Below are positions 28,001 to 35,570 of a DNA stretch of 64,000 bases, piece after piece. The first letter of the stretch is position 1. Each line of letters starts with the position of its first letter. Origin of the DNA: Enterococcus mediterraneensis (GTDB lineage: Bacteria > Bacillota > Bacilli > Lactobacillales > Enterococcaceae); the NCBI RefSeq assembly GCF_900604485.1, contig NZ_UWOP01000002.1:186001-250000 (forward strand), in the 5' to 3' direction. The notes beneath the pieces are model-generated. The model did not search any database, was not told the origin of the DNA, and saw nothing but the letters and a program-made list of their open reading frames with translations. A program made the translations under genes and the position numbers.

Positions 28001-28545
28001 GTTTACCACAATTAAAAAAATCTATTTATAGTTTACCTTATTTATTAAAGTAAACCTTATATAGAATTGAGGTAAACTTAATTTTTTCGGTAAACCGCAA
28101 TATTTGGTTTACTTTAATTATTGAAGTTTACCTCATCGACTTAGTTACAATAAACTTTTATATAATCAAGTATACTATATATTCATAATAAAAGTTTACT
28201 TTAAAATTTAAGGTAAGTTAAATATTTATCGATAAGGTATACCTATTTAATTAAAGTAAACTTTATTCAAAAATGCCTATATAGCGAAGTTTTTGTTAAA
28301 GTATTTTCTTAATAAAGGTAAACTTTATATTTAATTATAAGATTTACTTTTTTAAAATAAAGGTTTACTTTAAAAATTTAAGTAAACCTTTATTTGTAAC
28401 ATATAAAGTAAACTTCAATAATATACGGTTTACCTTTTTACATAAATATTATGGTTTACTTTTTTATATTGCAAATCTATATATAATGTGGTAAACTTCA
28501 ATTAAGACGCTTAAAGAAATAATTATACGGTAATTAAGGTTTACC
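28001..28545. repeat. Array of GTTTAC/GTAAAC hexamers upstream of parA (partition-site candidate)
   Basis: By hand count there are 17 exact copies: 9 as GTTTAC and 8 as GTAAAC (28001, 28031, 28050, 28072, 28090, 28107, 28126, 28194, 28256, 28318, 28373, 28382, 28408, 28428, 28454, 28491, 28539), usually extended to GTTTACC or GTTTACTTT. The last ends 23 bp before the parA start. Near copies such as GATTTAC also occur. Such dense repeats on both strands next to parAB are expected of a centromere (parS) that also serves as operator. The 27826-28000 part between tauE and the array has no recognised gene. Confidence 0.75.
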
Positions 28546-28566
28546 TTTTTATATAGGAGGAAGAGT

Positions 28567-29424
28567 ATGGAATCCAAACGAGCACAAACATTTGTCATTG
28601 GTAACTTTAAAGGCGGTGTAGGTAAATCAACAACTGTTCAAATGGTTGGATTTGAAAGCGCTGCTGTTAAAGAACGTAAAACACTGATCATCGATTTAGA
28701 TCCTCAAGGAAATACCAGTGATGTTATGCAACTGACCGCAGAAAATTTCCAAGAAGAAGGAATCGAATTTTCAAAAACAATTTGGGATGCCGTACAAGGG
28801 GCACCAATCGATGAATGTATCTATCCGATCATGCCAAATCTGGATTTGATCCCGGCAAATATCTTATTCAGCGAATTCCCAGATTATTTGATCCAACGTT
28901 TTGAAGGAAACAAACTAGAACAATTCAAGTATTTTGCAGGTTTGATCGAGCCTCTGAAAGAGATCTATGATGTCATTTATATTGATGTACCGCCAACAAT
29001 CTCTACTTATAGTAACTGTGCGATGTATGCGGCAGAATACGTGATCATTATCTTGCAAACCCAAGTGAAATCACTTAAAGGAGCACAATCATATATCGAT
29101 TATATGAACTTTTTTGTAGAAACCTATGATACTGATCTTGAAATCGTAGGAATCATTCCATTCATGATGCAAAAAAGAGATGCTGTGGACCAAGAAGTGT
29201 ATCAACAAGCCAAAGAATTATATGGATACCATCTTTTAAATACCGTTGTTTTGAACCAAAGTCGTTTAAAACGCTACGATGGGACCGGAATAACACTAGA
29301 TGTCTACAAAAACGGCAATCTTGATATCTGGGATGCAAAAGCACACGCTGTTTTCATCGATATACTCAACGAATTGGACAATCATATCGAGTGGTTGAAC
29401 GGCGATCAAGCAGAAACCGAGTAG
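28567..29424 (+). CDS. parA: ParA family partition ATPase
   Basis: The 285-residue protein has the deviant Walker A motif FKGGVGKSTT at about residues 14-23, Walker A' in TLIIDLDPQGNTSD, and Walker B in YIDVPPTIS. It lacks an N-terminal DNA-binding helix-turn-helix, so it is the small ParA type (Ib-like), which leaves operator binding to the partner protein. The start has AGGAGG at 6 bases. It is followed by the parB-like gene after 12 bp and lies between the two hexamer arrays. It should move or position plasmid copies using ATP. Confidence 0.92.
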   Translation: MESKRAQTFVIGNFKGGVGKSTTVQMVGFESAAVKERKTLIIDLDPQGNTSDVMQLTAENFQEEGIEFSKTIWDAVQGAPIDECIYPIMPNLDLIPANILFSEFPDYLIQRFEGNKLEQFKYFAGLIEPLKEIYDVIYIDVPPTISTYSNCAMYAAEYVIIILQTQVKSLKGAQSYIDYMNFFVETYDTDLEIVGIIPFMMQKRDAVDQEVYQQAKELYGYHLLNTVVLNQSRLKRYDGTGITLDVYKNGNLDIWDAKAHAVFIDILNELDNHIEWLNGDQAETE

Positions 29425-29436
29425 GGGGGATAGCAA

Positions 29437-30024
29437 ATGGCTCGTAAAATGAGAATGAATTCTCTCATCAACAAAAATAACCAAACGCAAAGTGCCCTTG
29501 AAGAGATGGGGAAAATCAATAGTGGCAACTCCGCGTTAAAAAAGCTGCAAGAATTCAATAAAGCAAACGCTAAAGGCAGCGAAGAAGAAGATAATCAGAA
29601 AAAAACAGCTAGCTCGCAACAAAATGCTGCTAGAACAGCTGTTAAAGAGCAGCCTGAAAGCCGTCAAGAGATTCAACCCAATGAAGCTATCAAACAATCC
29701 GTATCAAATGTCGTCACTATCACTAGTCGCGAACGCAAAGGAAAAGTCGGGCGTAAGCCTATTTATACTGATCCGTTGCAAAAAGCTCTGGAAATGCAAA
29801 AAATATCGGCCCGAACCAAAGCAAAACTGACGAATTTGATTGACAAAAAATTCGATACCTATACACCAGACCAAATGATCGACTACTTGTATCAATATTA
29901 CTTCGAAAAAGGGCTGAGTGTTGAGGATCAGGAGTTCTTATTGAAAGAAGAAGAGAAGCTTTTACAAGAATATCGGGAGAAACCAAAGTATCAAAAATTA
30001 TTCTTAGAATTAAAAAAAGATTAG
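29437..30024 (+). CDS. ParB-like centromere-binding protein (RepC/PrgO type, DUF5388-like)
   Basis: The 195-residue protein has a charged, probably flexible N-terminal half (MARKMRMNSLINKNNQTQSA, many Gln/Glu/Lys) and a compact C-terminal part from about residue 105 (KGKVGRKPIYTDPLQKALEM, then TPDQMIDYLYQYYFE). This resembles the DUF5388 region of the PrgO/RepC proteins that pair with ParA on enterococcal RepA_N plasmids. The start has a GGGGGG-type ribosome-binding site. Together with the upstream ParA it should bind the flanking GTTTAC arrays; binding is inferred from position. Confidence 0.75.
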   Translation: MARKMRMNSLINKNNQTQSALEEMGKINSGNSALKKLQEFNKANAKGSEEEDNQKKTASSQQNAARTAVKEQPESRQEIQPNEAIKQSVSNVVTITSRERKGKVGRKPIYTDPLQKALEMQKISARTKAKLTNLIDKKFDTYTPDQMIDYLYQYYFEKGLSVEDQEFLLKEEEKLLQEYREKPKYQKLFLELKKD

Positions 30025-30050
30025 AATAAAATAAATTTTTAATTATTAAA

Positions 30051-30351
30051 GTAAACTGGATTGTTGAAAATATCTATATTAAAGTTTACTGCAAAATAGA
30101 AAAGTCCGTAAAAAAAGTAAACCGCAAATTATGTAAAACATACATTACGGTTTACTTTTTTTACGTCTTTTTCTGAAAATAAAATCAAAAAAGATTGATA
30201 CTATCCCTTTAAACATCTTTGAAAGTTTCATTTATACTATATTTAGGTAAACTTCAATAATAAAAAAAACATTATTACGGTTTACCAAAATTTAGATATT
30301 TTCATTATTTAGGTTTACTTAAATAAGAGAAATAAGCTAAATGAAGTTTAC
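30051..30351. repeat. Second array of GTTTAC/GTAAAC hexamers, downstream of parB
   Basis: Eight exact copies by hand count (30051, 30084, 30117, 30150, 30247, 30280, 30313, 30346) of the same hexamer as upstream of parA. The first four are spaced at exactly 33 bp, and so are the last four. The array lies directly before the DnaA-box matches of the replication region. Confidence 0.75.
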
Positions 30352-30362
30352 CTAAATTAAAT

Positions 30363-30457
30363 TGTGGATAATTTTCCGCTTTACTTATTCAAAATATAAA
30401 TGTTATCCTAGCATTGTGGATAAATGAATGAGAAAAAATGTCTTTTAGTTATCCACT
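30363..30457. other. Candidate replication origin region with three DnaA boxes
   Basis: Two exact matches to TTATCCACA on the minus strand (30363-30371 and 30415-30423) and one 8-of-9 match, TTATCCACT, on the plus strand (30449-30457) fall within 95 bp of AT-rich DNA. A weak plus-strand promoter (TTTACT 30380-30385, 18 bp, TATCCT 30404-30409) lies between them and could serve repA. RepA_N plasmids are thought to have their origin inside repA, so this may instead be a helper or regulatory site. Confidence 0.5.
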
Positions 30458-30466
30458 GTTAATAAC

Positions 30467-30597
30467 TAAAAAAAGCCAAGAGATTCGCAGTCTCTTAGCT
30501 TAAGGATTTACATTTAGATATCAACTTCGCAACTTGATATCTACAATCACCAAGGATTCGCAGTCCTTGTTAAATTAATAAGAAATCCATTTAATCT
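30467..30597 (-). ncRNA. Putative antisense (countertranscript) RNA to the repA leader
   Basis: On the minus strand a strong promoter (30604-30632) should start RNA near 30597. The RNA would run through three hairpins and end at a hairpin (30473-30501) followed by seven U residues, a good intrinsic terminator, giving about 130 nt. All of it is complementary to the repA leader. In the leader strand the three hairpins (30473-30501, 30515-30543, 30551-30569) have loops TTCGCAG, CTTCGCAAC and TTCGCAG, each containing TTCG, which fits the YUNR U-turn often found in antisense-RNA recognition loops. No matching RNA family is recognised; the call rests on sequence layout alone. Confidence 0.65.
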
Positions 30598-30690
30598 AGA
30601 ATAAGTATAGCAAAATTCTGCCCTCATGACAATAACTGAGGTTTATTTAGCTAGCAATCAGCCCTTATTTTTATGATTTCTTATTAATTT
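30572..30690 (+). promoter_or_regulatory. Long-range inverted repeat in the repA leader
   Basis: AAATTAATAAGAAATC (30572-30587) and GATTTCTTATTAATTT (30675-30690) are a perfect 16-bp inverted repeat with an 87-base spacer. The left arm lies within the region covered by the antisense RNA; the right arm ends 12 bp before the repA ribosome-binding site. In addition AAAAAAGCC (30469-30477) can pair with GGCTTTTTT (30706-30714) between ribosome-binding site and start codon. Alternative folding could link antisense binding to repA translation. Confidence 0.5.
30604..30632 (-). promoter_or_regulatory. Sigma-A promoter of the putative antisense RNA
   Basis: TTGTCA (30627-30632) and TATACT (30604-30609) are spaced by exactly 17 bp, and TGC directly before the -10 makes it an extended -10 promoter. 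It points away from repA. Confidence 0.75.
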
Positions 30691-30714
30691 AGATCATAAG
30701 AGAGGGGCTTTTTT

Positions 30715-31803
30715 ATGTGCAAATTAGACAATGAAATGTCGTTGGACAACCTGCCGCAAAGCAATTATATCCAAATCAACACTAATTTTTTCAATAATCC
30801 TTTATATGCCGAGTTATCGATGCAGGCAGTGATGCTGCATGCCCTTTATACCATGAGAATGACCTGCAGTATGTATAATTCTCAAAAAGATGGCGCTTGG
30901 CAAGATGATGAAGGCCGCTTTTTTATCTATTTTACCAATGATGAAGCCGCTGATTTGTTAAATATTTCCACACGCAAAGTTACTGAGCTGCGGAATGATC
31001 TGGTCAAGCTGGGACTGATCGAAGTTGTGAAACATGGATTAAAAAATTATCGCATCTATGTCGCTAATCCACAAAATCCTGAACCAACCGTAAAACCAAA
31101 ACTGGCTTATAAAAATACGACGACTGCCAAAGCTCGCAAAATCCGTAAAGAAGCGCCTACTGTGGCATTGACTTATACCTGGTCTTTAGAACAACAGACG
31201 GAGTCCCCTGTAACCATTGAGAACGCAGAATCTGCTACATCGAAAACGCAAAATTTGCTGATAAGTACAGAGAAATTACAAGTTAATCCAAAAGAAACAA
31301 GAGAAACAGAAGAAACAACTAAAACAGATTCGCGACCGCTCACTGCTAAAATCAAAGAGGAGACCACTGAACTGCTTTGTGAAGGACTGGTTCATCGCTA
31401 CCGCGATGTTTTGGGAGAAGCTGCATTGAAACGGATCCAGCAAATGACTAAAAATGACTATAACCAAATGAAGTGGTTTATCGATACAATTTTTAAAGCC
31501 AAATTTGAAACAGTCAAGCGCTTCCGGCAGGCTGGTTTGACAACGGAACATTTAGATTTATTAACGTTTGAAGGAAATCCTTATTATCGTACTGGCCTTG
31601 AGTCAGCACTGATAGTGGCATTTGAACAGATTTATCGTTACAAACAAATTACGAATCCCGCCGGCTTTTTCTATACGTTTTTCCGCGGATATTTTATCGA
31701 ACGCACGAAACAGTTTTTTGAAGATCAGTTTGAATTGGATGCAGAATTGTTGCGGATATTTGACAGAGTAAAAAACCGAAAAACAGTGCAAACAGTAGGG
31801 TAG
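30715..31803 (+). CDS. repA: RepA_N family plasmid replication initiator
   Basis: The 362-residue protein has the RepA_N domain at about residues 15-115: YIQINTNFFNNPLYAELSMQ, then GRFFIYFTNDEAADLLNIST and KVTELRNDLVKLGLIEVV, a winged-helix arrangement. A low-complexity linker (about 125-215) leads to a host-specific C-terminal domain (about 220-350). Such initiators drive theta replication of large, low-copy plasmids in Firmicutes. The start has an AGAGGGG ribosome-binding site. Upstream lie a structured leader, an antisense RNA candidate and DnaA boxes. It follows the par genes with the same orientation. Confidence 0.9.
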   Translation: MCKLDNEMSLDNLPQSNYIQINTNFFNNPLYAELSMQAVMLHALYTMRMTCSMYNSQKDGAWQDDEGRFFIYFTNDEAADLLNISTRKVTELRNDLVKLGLIEVVKHGLKNYRIYVANPQNPEPTVKPKLAYKNTTTAKARKIRKEAPTVALTYTWSLEQQTESPVTIENAESATSKTQNLLISTEKLQVNPKETRETEETTKTDSRPLTAKIKEETTELLCEGLVHRYRDVLGEAALKRIQQMTKNDYNQMKWFIDTIFKAKFETVKRFRQAGLTTEHLDLLTFEGNPYYRTGLESALIVAFEQIYRYKQITNPAGFFYTFFRGYFIERTKQFFEDQFELDAELLRIFDRVKNRKTVQTVG

Positions 31804-31952
31804 AGGCTTTCTTTAAGTTAAAGGGGTGTCCCAGAAGTTATTAAGATCGATTCCATGTGGTTTATCCAAATACAAAAAATATGGGCACCAGCTTCATGCA
31901 ACAGAAGCTGATCCCCAACAATTGGATGAATGTTAGTTATCCAGTAAAAAAC

Positions 31953-32510
31953 TTATAGTTCTTTCAGCAATACTTCAAATGGTTGATCATTTAGCCTAAA
32001 AGTCAGCAGACTCCCGCTGAGTGTAACATCCTTGAGTGCAAGAGGAGTTTCATGTTTAGGATCTCCTAGACAGGCGTAGATGACTGTATACTTGCCCGGT
32101 TCTAAATGAAGAGTAGCCAGAGGGAGAACAGTCCGGTCAAACAGTAAGTTCGTATTAGGCTCCGGCATCGACAGCTCACACTGCATACCAGGTGTAAAAC
32201 TTTTTAAGGCCGTTGTACCGACAGAACTACAGTAGCGTATAGTATCAGCTGTTGTTTCCAGAATTTTTCCGTCAGCCGGTGCTGAAAAGCTTCCTGCTAA
32301 GAGATTGATCTCTCGATTTGTGTCTATCTGATGGACACGAAGATGCCAAGGATAGTGAGGGACAATGAAATTTTTTATGCTGCAATCATTGTAAGGCTGC
32401 CATTTAGAGTAAACATATTGATCGTGGATCGCGTAATCTTCGTAACCGAACGCGGTTTTGAAGTGCGTGTTGGTTTCTGAGACAGCAAGTGTGTTGTCGA
32501 AGGCCCGTGT
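31953..32510 (-). pseudogene. DUF2264-like protein, C-terminal remnant
   Basis: About 185 in-frame codons run from just after a TAA near 32512 to a stop at 31953. The readable part includes AFDNTLAVSETNTHFKTAFG, IHDQYVYSKWQPYNDC, FIVPHYPWHLRVHQIDTNRE and LLKEL at the end. It resembles the C-terminal beta-rich part of DUF2264 proteins, often found in glycan utilisation loci, though I am not certain of the family. No start codon or ribosome-binding site fits, and the upstream DNA is unrelated, so it is a truncated gene. The stretch 31804-31952 after repA holds no gene I can support. Confidence 0.55.
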
Positions 32511-32931
32511 TTAGAAAATACCAACTTTTTGCATAATATTCCTAGATTACTTCCAATGACTCTTTATTGTTTTCAAAAACAACCGCTTTAGTTTGCTGCT
32601 CTATTTTGCTATTAAAAAATTTATCCTAAAAGAATTATTTTAGGTATGGACGTTGTTATTTTACGCTTTTAATAAAAAATTCTGTCAGTTTAAAACTAAA
32701 GTTTTTAGTTTTATTACTTTTGCTCTCAGTTGTTAAAGTGTAGGAGGACAAAATATTCTAGAAAATTTATTTTGTGAAAAGGACTATATTATGTAAATGT
32801 TATCTTGCTAGGAGTGACAAAATTTCTATTTTGAATTTACTTTTACTAAAAGTGAAATCATAAAAATCTCTATAATAATATCAAAAACTCACAATAAAAC
32901 CTTTATATTTGATAAAAAACGTATATAATTG
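32511..32931. other. AT-rich intergenic stretch without a recognised gene
   Basis: About 420 bp between the DUF2264-like remnant and the Spx-like gene. It contains a small hairpin (CCTAAAA with TTTTAGG near 32625-32645 region) and AT-rich runs, but no open frame with a ribosome-binding site. A short segment near 32513-32545 weakly resembles 45725-45757. Confidence 0.4.
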
Positions 32932-32964
32932 ATACAATTAATTGTAGATAGAAGCTAATTGTAT
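32932..32964. promoter_or_regulatory. Inverted repeat upstream of the Spx-like gene
   Basis: ATACAATTA (32932-32940) and TAATTGTAT (32956-32964) form a perfect 9-bp inverted repeat, with a nested palindrome ACAATTAATTGT. It ends 36 bp before the start codon and is a plausible operator. Confidence 0.5.
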
Positions 32965-33000
32965 TGATGGGAATGGTTCGAAAATAAGGGTGTGAAGAGT

Positions 33001-33360
33001 ATGATAAAAATATTTGGGTCAGCTGCATGTCCAACATGTAAAAAAGTAGAGCAGTGGCTGATTGATAACGGGCTTGAATTTGAAGCTGTCGAAGTCTATG
33101 GGACAACACTTACAGAAGAAGATGCAGATCTGCTCTTAGACCTTAGTTCAGGAAACGTAGATTTGATAATAGCGGAATGGTGTGAAGAATTTCAGCGTTT
33201 AAACCTTGAGACTGCGGATTTATCTAGAGAAGAAGCAAAAAAAATACTCTGTCAACATCCTGCCGTTTTACGTCGACCAATCACGGTGTTTGACGATATC
33301 ATCATTATTGGGTTAGACGAAGTCCTGTTGAATTCAGTTTTATATGAATGGAATGGTTGA
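33001..33360 (+). CDS. ArsC/Spx-like glutaredoxin-fold protein
   Basis: The 119-residue protein starts MIKIFGSAACPTCKKVEQWL, with a CPTC redox motif at residues 10-13, in the thioredoxin-fold ArsC/Spx family. It keeps the family ending AVLRRPITVFDDIIIIGLDE, with RRP near the position where ArsC-like proteins bind their partner. Spx proteins bind RNA polymerase under disulfide stress, while other members are reductases; the sequence is divergent enough that neither is certain. The start at 33001 is preferred over an in-frame start three codons upstream. It is single, with a terminator right after it. Confidence 0.8.
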   Translation: MIKIFGSAACPTCKKVEQWLIDNGLEFEAVEVYGTTLTEEDADLLLDLSSGNVDLIIAEWCEEFQRLNLETADLSREEAKKILCQHPAVLRRPITVFDDIIIIGLDEVLLNSVLYEWNG

Positions 33361-33389
33361 TGCGGTTTTGTGCATTAAACAGTACTAAT

Positions 33390-33428
33390 AAACAACCTGG
33401 CTTTTTACAAAGGAGCTTCAGGTTGTTT
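33390..33428. terminator. Bidirectional terminator between Spx-like and XRE genes
   Basis: Arms AAACAACCTG (33390-33399) and CAGGTTGTTT (33419-33428) lie between convergent genes, with T runs on both strands. Confidence 0.8.
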
Positions 33429-33437
33429 ATTTGTTTT

Positions 33438-33773
33438 TTACTGCTTTTTACTAGTCGTATGTCGTTGTTTAACAAAAGAAATGTAATCTAAGATACTAGT
33501 CATTTCTTCATTAGTAAAGGATTCATCGATTTGTTGGGCGACTGTTCGCTGTTTTTTTGTTAAAAAATCGGCACTGCGTTCCCGTCCAAGTAAATAGTCG
33601 ATGGAAACCCCAAAATAATCTGCAAGCGCAGTCAGTGTATCGCGATCTGGACTGCGATCCCCACGTTCATATCCTGAGATCGAAACTTTTGAGACATGGA
33701 CGATCTCACCTAGTTCTTGTTGGGTAAGTTTGTTCTGTAAACGCAACTCTTTTAATCGTAAACTAAAATTCAT
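33438..33773 (-). CDS. XRE (Cro/CI) family transcriptional regulator
   Basis: The 111-residue protein has a classic N-terminal helix-turn-helix (RLKELRLQNKLTQQELGEIV, then VSKVSISGYERGDRSPDRDT and YFGVSIDYLLGRE) at residues 5-68, then a short helical tail (ILDYISFVKQRH). The start has a GAGGTG ribosome-binding site. Upstream lie five GTTAAC sites and a strong promoter pointing the other way, a typical arrangement for autoregulation with a divergent target. That divergent gene is missing here. Confidence 0.88.
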   Translation of the reverse strand: MNFSLRLKELRLQNKLTQQELGEIVHVSKVSISGYERGDRSPDRDTLTALADYFGVSIDYLLGRERSADFLTKKQRTVAQQIDESFTNEEMTSILDYISFVKQRHTTSKKQ

Positions 33774-33803
33774 GTCATCACCTCAGTTTACTATTATTTT
33801 AAC

Positions 33804-33962
33804 GTTAACATATAGTTAACACAAATGAATGAAATAAAGTTAACAAAAAGTATACAATACATATTGACATTTTACAAATAGTTAACTAAACTTTAAATAA
33901 ATCCTACTATAACAGTGATAAAAATGAATTAGTTTTACAACTATAAAGAAAGGCGAGTTAAC
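33804..33962 (+). promoter_or_regulatory. GTTAAC operator cluster and orphan divergent promoter
   Basis: GTTAAC occurs at 33804, 33815, 33839, 33881 and 33957. A plus-strand promoter TTGACA (33864-33869), 17 bp, TAAACT (33887-33892) carries one of these sites in its spacer, as expected for repression by the XRE protein. A ribosome-binding-site-like AAAGAAAGG follows at 33947, but no start codon or open frame continues; the next 230 bp hold no gene. Confidence 0.6.
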
Positions 33963-34084
33963 TAATAGTAATCTTTAATAGGACTGGTTAAATTTTTTTC
34001 GGCTTTTTTAAAAGCGCTTACCAAAGAAAAGCAATCGAATCAAAACTAACCCACTGGCAAGAAAACAACCTGTAAAAACAGCAA

Positions 34085-34119
34085 AAACCCAACGGAGCAA
34101 AATACTGCACGTTGGGTTT
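34085..34119. terminator. Terminator between the orphan promoter and the CDF gene
   Basis: Arms AAACCCAACG and CGTTGGGTTT flank a 15-base loop. It may have ended the lost divergent transcript or may serve the convergent CDF gene. Confidence 0.65.
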
Positions 34120-34192
34120 AGATGAAAAAGGAGAGCCAGAAAATAAAAATAAACTTTGCTGTTTCACCGGGGTATATCAACTGTTTGTTGTT

Positions 34193-35101
34193 TTATTTTT
34201 GTGCTTTCCCATAATCTTTTTCCAGTTCTTCTTGGCTGGTAGCGAGTTCGATAGTAACGTGATCCTTGACGCCATTTTCTTGTGCTAATTTTAAAATCGT
34301 CTGCTTGATCTCTAAATGATTTGTTAATGCGTCAGAATCGATCAAGACTGTCACGATCAAGGCGTTTTCTTCACCGTTAAGAGACCAAACGTGGAGATGA
34401 GAAACGTCTTGGACTTTCGGGATTTTTCCAATTGCTTCAGCCAAATGGGGCAGATCCACTGTATCTGGTGTACCGTCTAATAAAATATTCATAGTGGATA
34501 AAAACTCCGGGATCGTTTTGTAAAGAAGATAAAGAGCGATCAGGATCGACAAAATCGGATCAAGGCGGTAGAAGTCTGTTAGATTCATCAGCAAACTTAC
34601 AATCAAAACACCGACCCAACCTAGAACATCTTCTAACATATGTAAATTGAGCAGGCGCTCGTTTTTGCTGGTTCCTTTACTCAATACCCATGCCGCATAA
34701 CCGTTCAACGCAATAGCCGCCAATGACAGCCAAAACATTCCGCGGTCATTGACTGGTTCCGGATGGATTAGGCGGGGGACACTTTGATAGATCATAAAGA
34801 CTGACCCGCTGATTAGGATCAATCCGGTAAGCAATGCGCCGAGCAATGAAAAACGGGAGTAGCCAAAAGTGTAACGATCGTCTTGCTTTTTTTCAGAATA
34901 ACGTTGAAAGAACCAAGCAAAGCCGATAGATACAGAATCACCTAAATCATGAACAGCATCAGACATGATGGAAACGCTGTTAAATAAAAAGCCAAAAAGA
35001 AATTCACCAATGGAAAAAAAGAGATTGATGAAAAACGCCAATTTGATATGCTTTTTCGCTTGTTGCGATCCTGAGACAGGAGTATGTGTCTGCTTACTCA
35101 T
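34193..35101 (-). CDS. Cation diffusion facilitator (CzcD/ZitB-like) metal exporter
   Basis: The 302-residue protein has six membrane segments and the metal-site motifs SDAVHDLGDS (residues about 45-54) and HMLEDVLGWVG, each giving the His/Asp ligands of zinc-type CDF transporters. A cytoplasmic C-terminal domain (VQDVSHLHVWSLNGEENALI) completes it. It exports Zn(II) or similar ions by proton exchange. The start at 35101 has an AAAGGAGG ribosome-binding site. An operator-like inverted repeat, ATATGAAT/ATTCATAT, lies 47 bp upstream, as used by ArsR/CzrA-type zinc sensors, so induction by zinc or cobalt is likely. Confidence 0.92.
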   Translation of the reverse strand: MSKQTHTPVSGSQQAKKHIKLAFFINLFFSIGEFLFGFLFNSVSIMSDAVHDLGDSVSIGFAWFFQRYSEKKQDDRYTFGYSRFSLLGALLTGLILISGSVFMIYQSVPRLIHPEPVNDRGMFWLSLAAIALNGYAAWVLSKGTSKNERLLNLHMLEDVLGWVGVLIVSLLMNLTDFYRLDPILSILIALYLLYKTIPEFLSTMNILLDGTPDTVDLPHLAEAIGKIPKVQDVSHLHVWSLNGEENALIVTVLIDSDALTNHLEIKQTILKLAQENGVKDHVTIELATSQEELEKDYGKAQK

Positions 35102-35147
35102 GAGGATGACCTCCTTTGGCTTTTTAGTAATAAATACAACCAACGTT

Positions 35148-35167
35148 ATATGAATGTCTATTCATAT
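35148..35167. promoter_or_regulatory. CzrA-like operator upstream of the CDF gene
   Basis: ATATGAAT-GTCT-ATTCATAT is a perfect inverted repeat, close to the TGAA-centred operators of zinc-sensing ArsR proteins. A second, shorter repeat CATATCTTGATATG follows at 35177-35190. No sensor gene is adjacent. Confidence 0.6.
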
Positions 35168-35265
35168 TAAGAGTATCATATCTTGATATGAATGCAATAT
35201 TTTTGTCTTTAGTAAGAACGGTCAAATCTAATCACAGAGGTAATAACAAGAGAGGGGAATTCAGC

Positions 35266-35556
35266 ATGACAAACTATCTAACGAAAAAAAATCAGCCTAT
35301 TAAAGCGGTCACTCACCAAGAGATTTATAGACTGCAGGAATGTGTGCAGCAACTGGCTTCATGGGAGGAGCCATTAAAAGTCATCAATATGTATTTTAAA
35401 TCAAGTGATGCGCCATTGAACAAGAAAAAGCTGGTTGCTCAATACCACGGCAATGCTTGTTTGTTCCAAACCTTTTATGAAGATTACTTGCAGCAATTGA
35501 CAAAAATCGATAAGAAATTTCAAGAATTACGACTTGCAGAAAAAGTCAAATGTTGA
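35266..35556 (+). CDS. Small protein of unknown function
   Basis: The protein is 96 residues if it starts at 35266, where GAGAGGGG lies 8 bases upstream; an in-frame start at 35188 lacks such a site. It begins MTNYLTKKNQPIKAVTHQEI and is rich in helix-forming residues, including LQECVQQLASWEEPLKVINM. I see no signal peptide, membrane segment or cysteine motif, and do not recognise the family. It is single and divergent from the CDF gene. Bacteriocin-immunity-like four-helix proteins have similar size, but nothing here establishes that. Confidence 0.65.
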   Translation: MTNYLTKKNQPIKAVTHQEIYRLQECVQQLASWEEPLKVINMYFKSSDAPLNKKKLVAQYHGNACLFQTFYEDYLQQLTKIDKKFQELRLAEKVKC

Positions 35557-35570
35557 TTTTTACGAAAAAA

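Noticed and set aside
28001..30351. CRISPR array or iterons for RepA
   Set aside because: The hexamers are short, occur in both orientations with irregular gaps upstream, and there are no spacers of constant length or cas genes; their position around parAB fits a partition site better.
30473..30569. Three hairpins as a type III toxin-antitoxin RNA
   Set aside because: No toxin gene of that type follows. The minus-strand promoter and terminator, and the position in the repA leader, fit an antisense RNA better.
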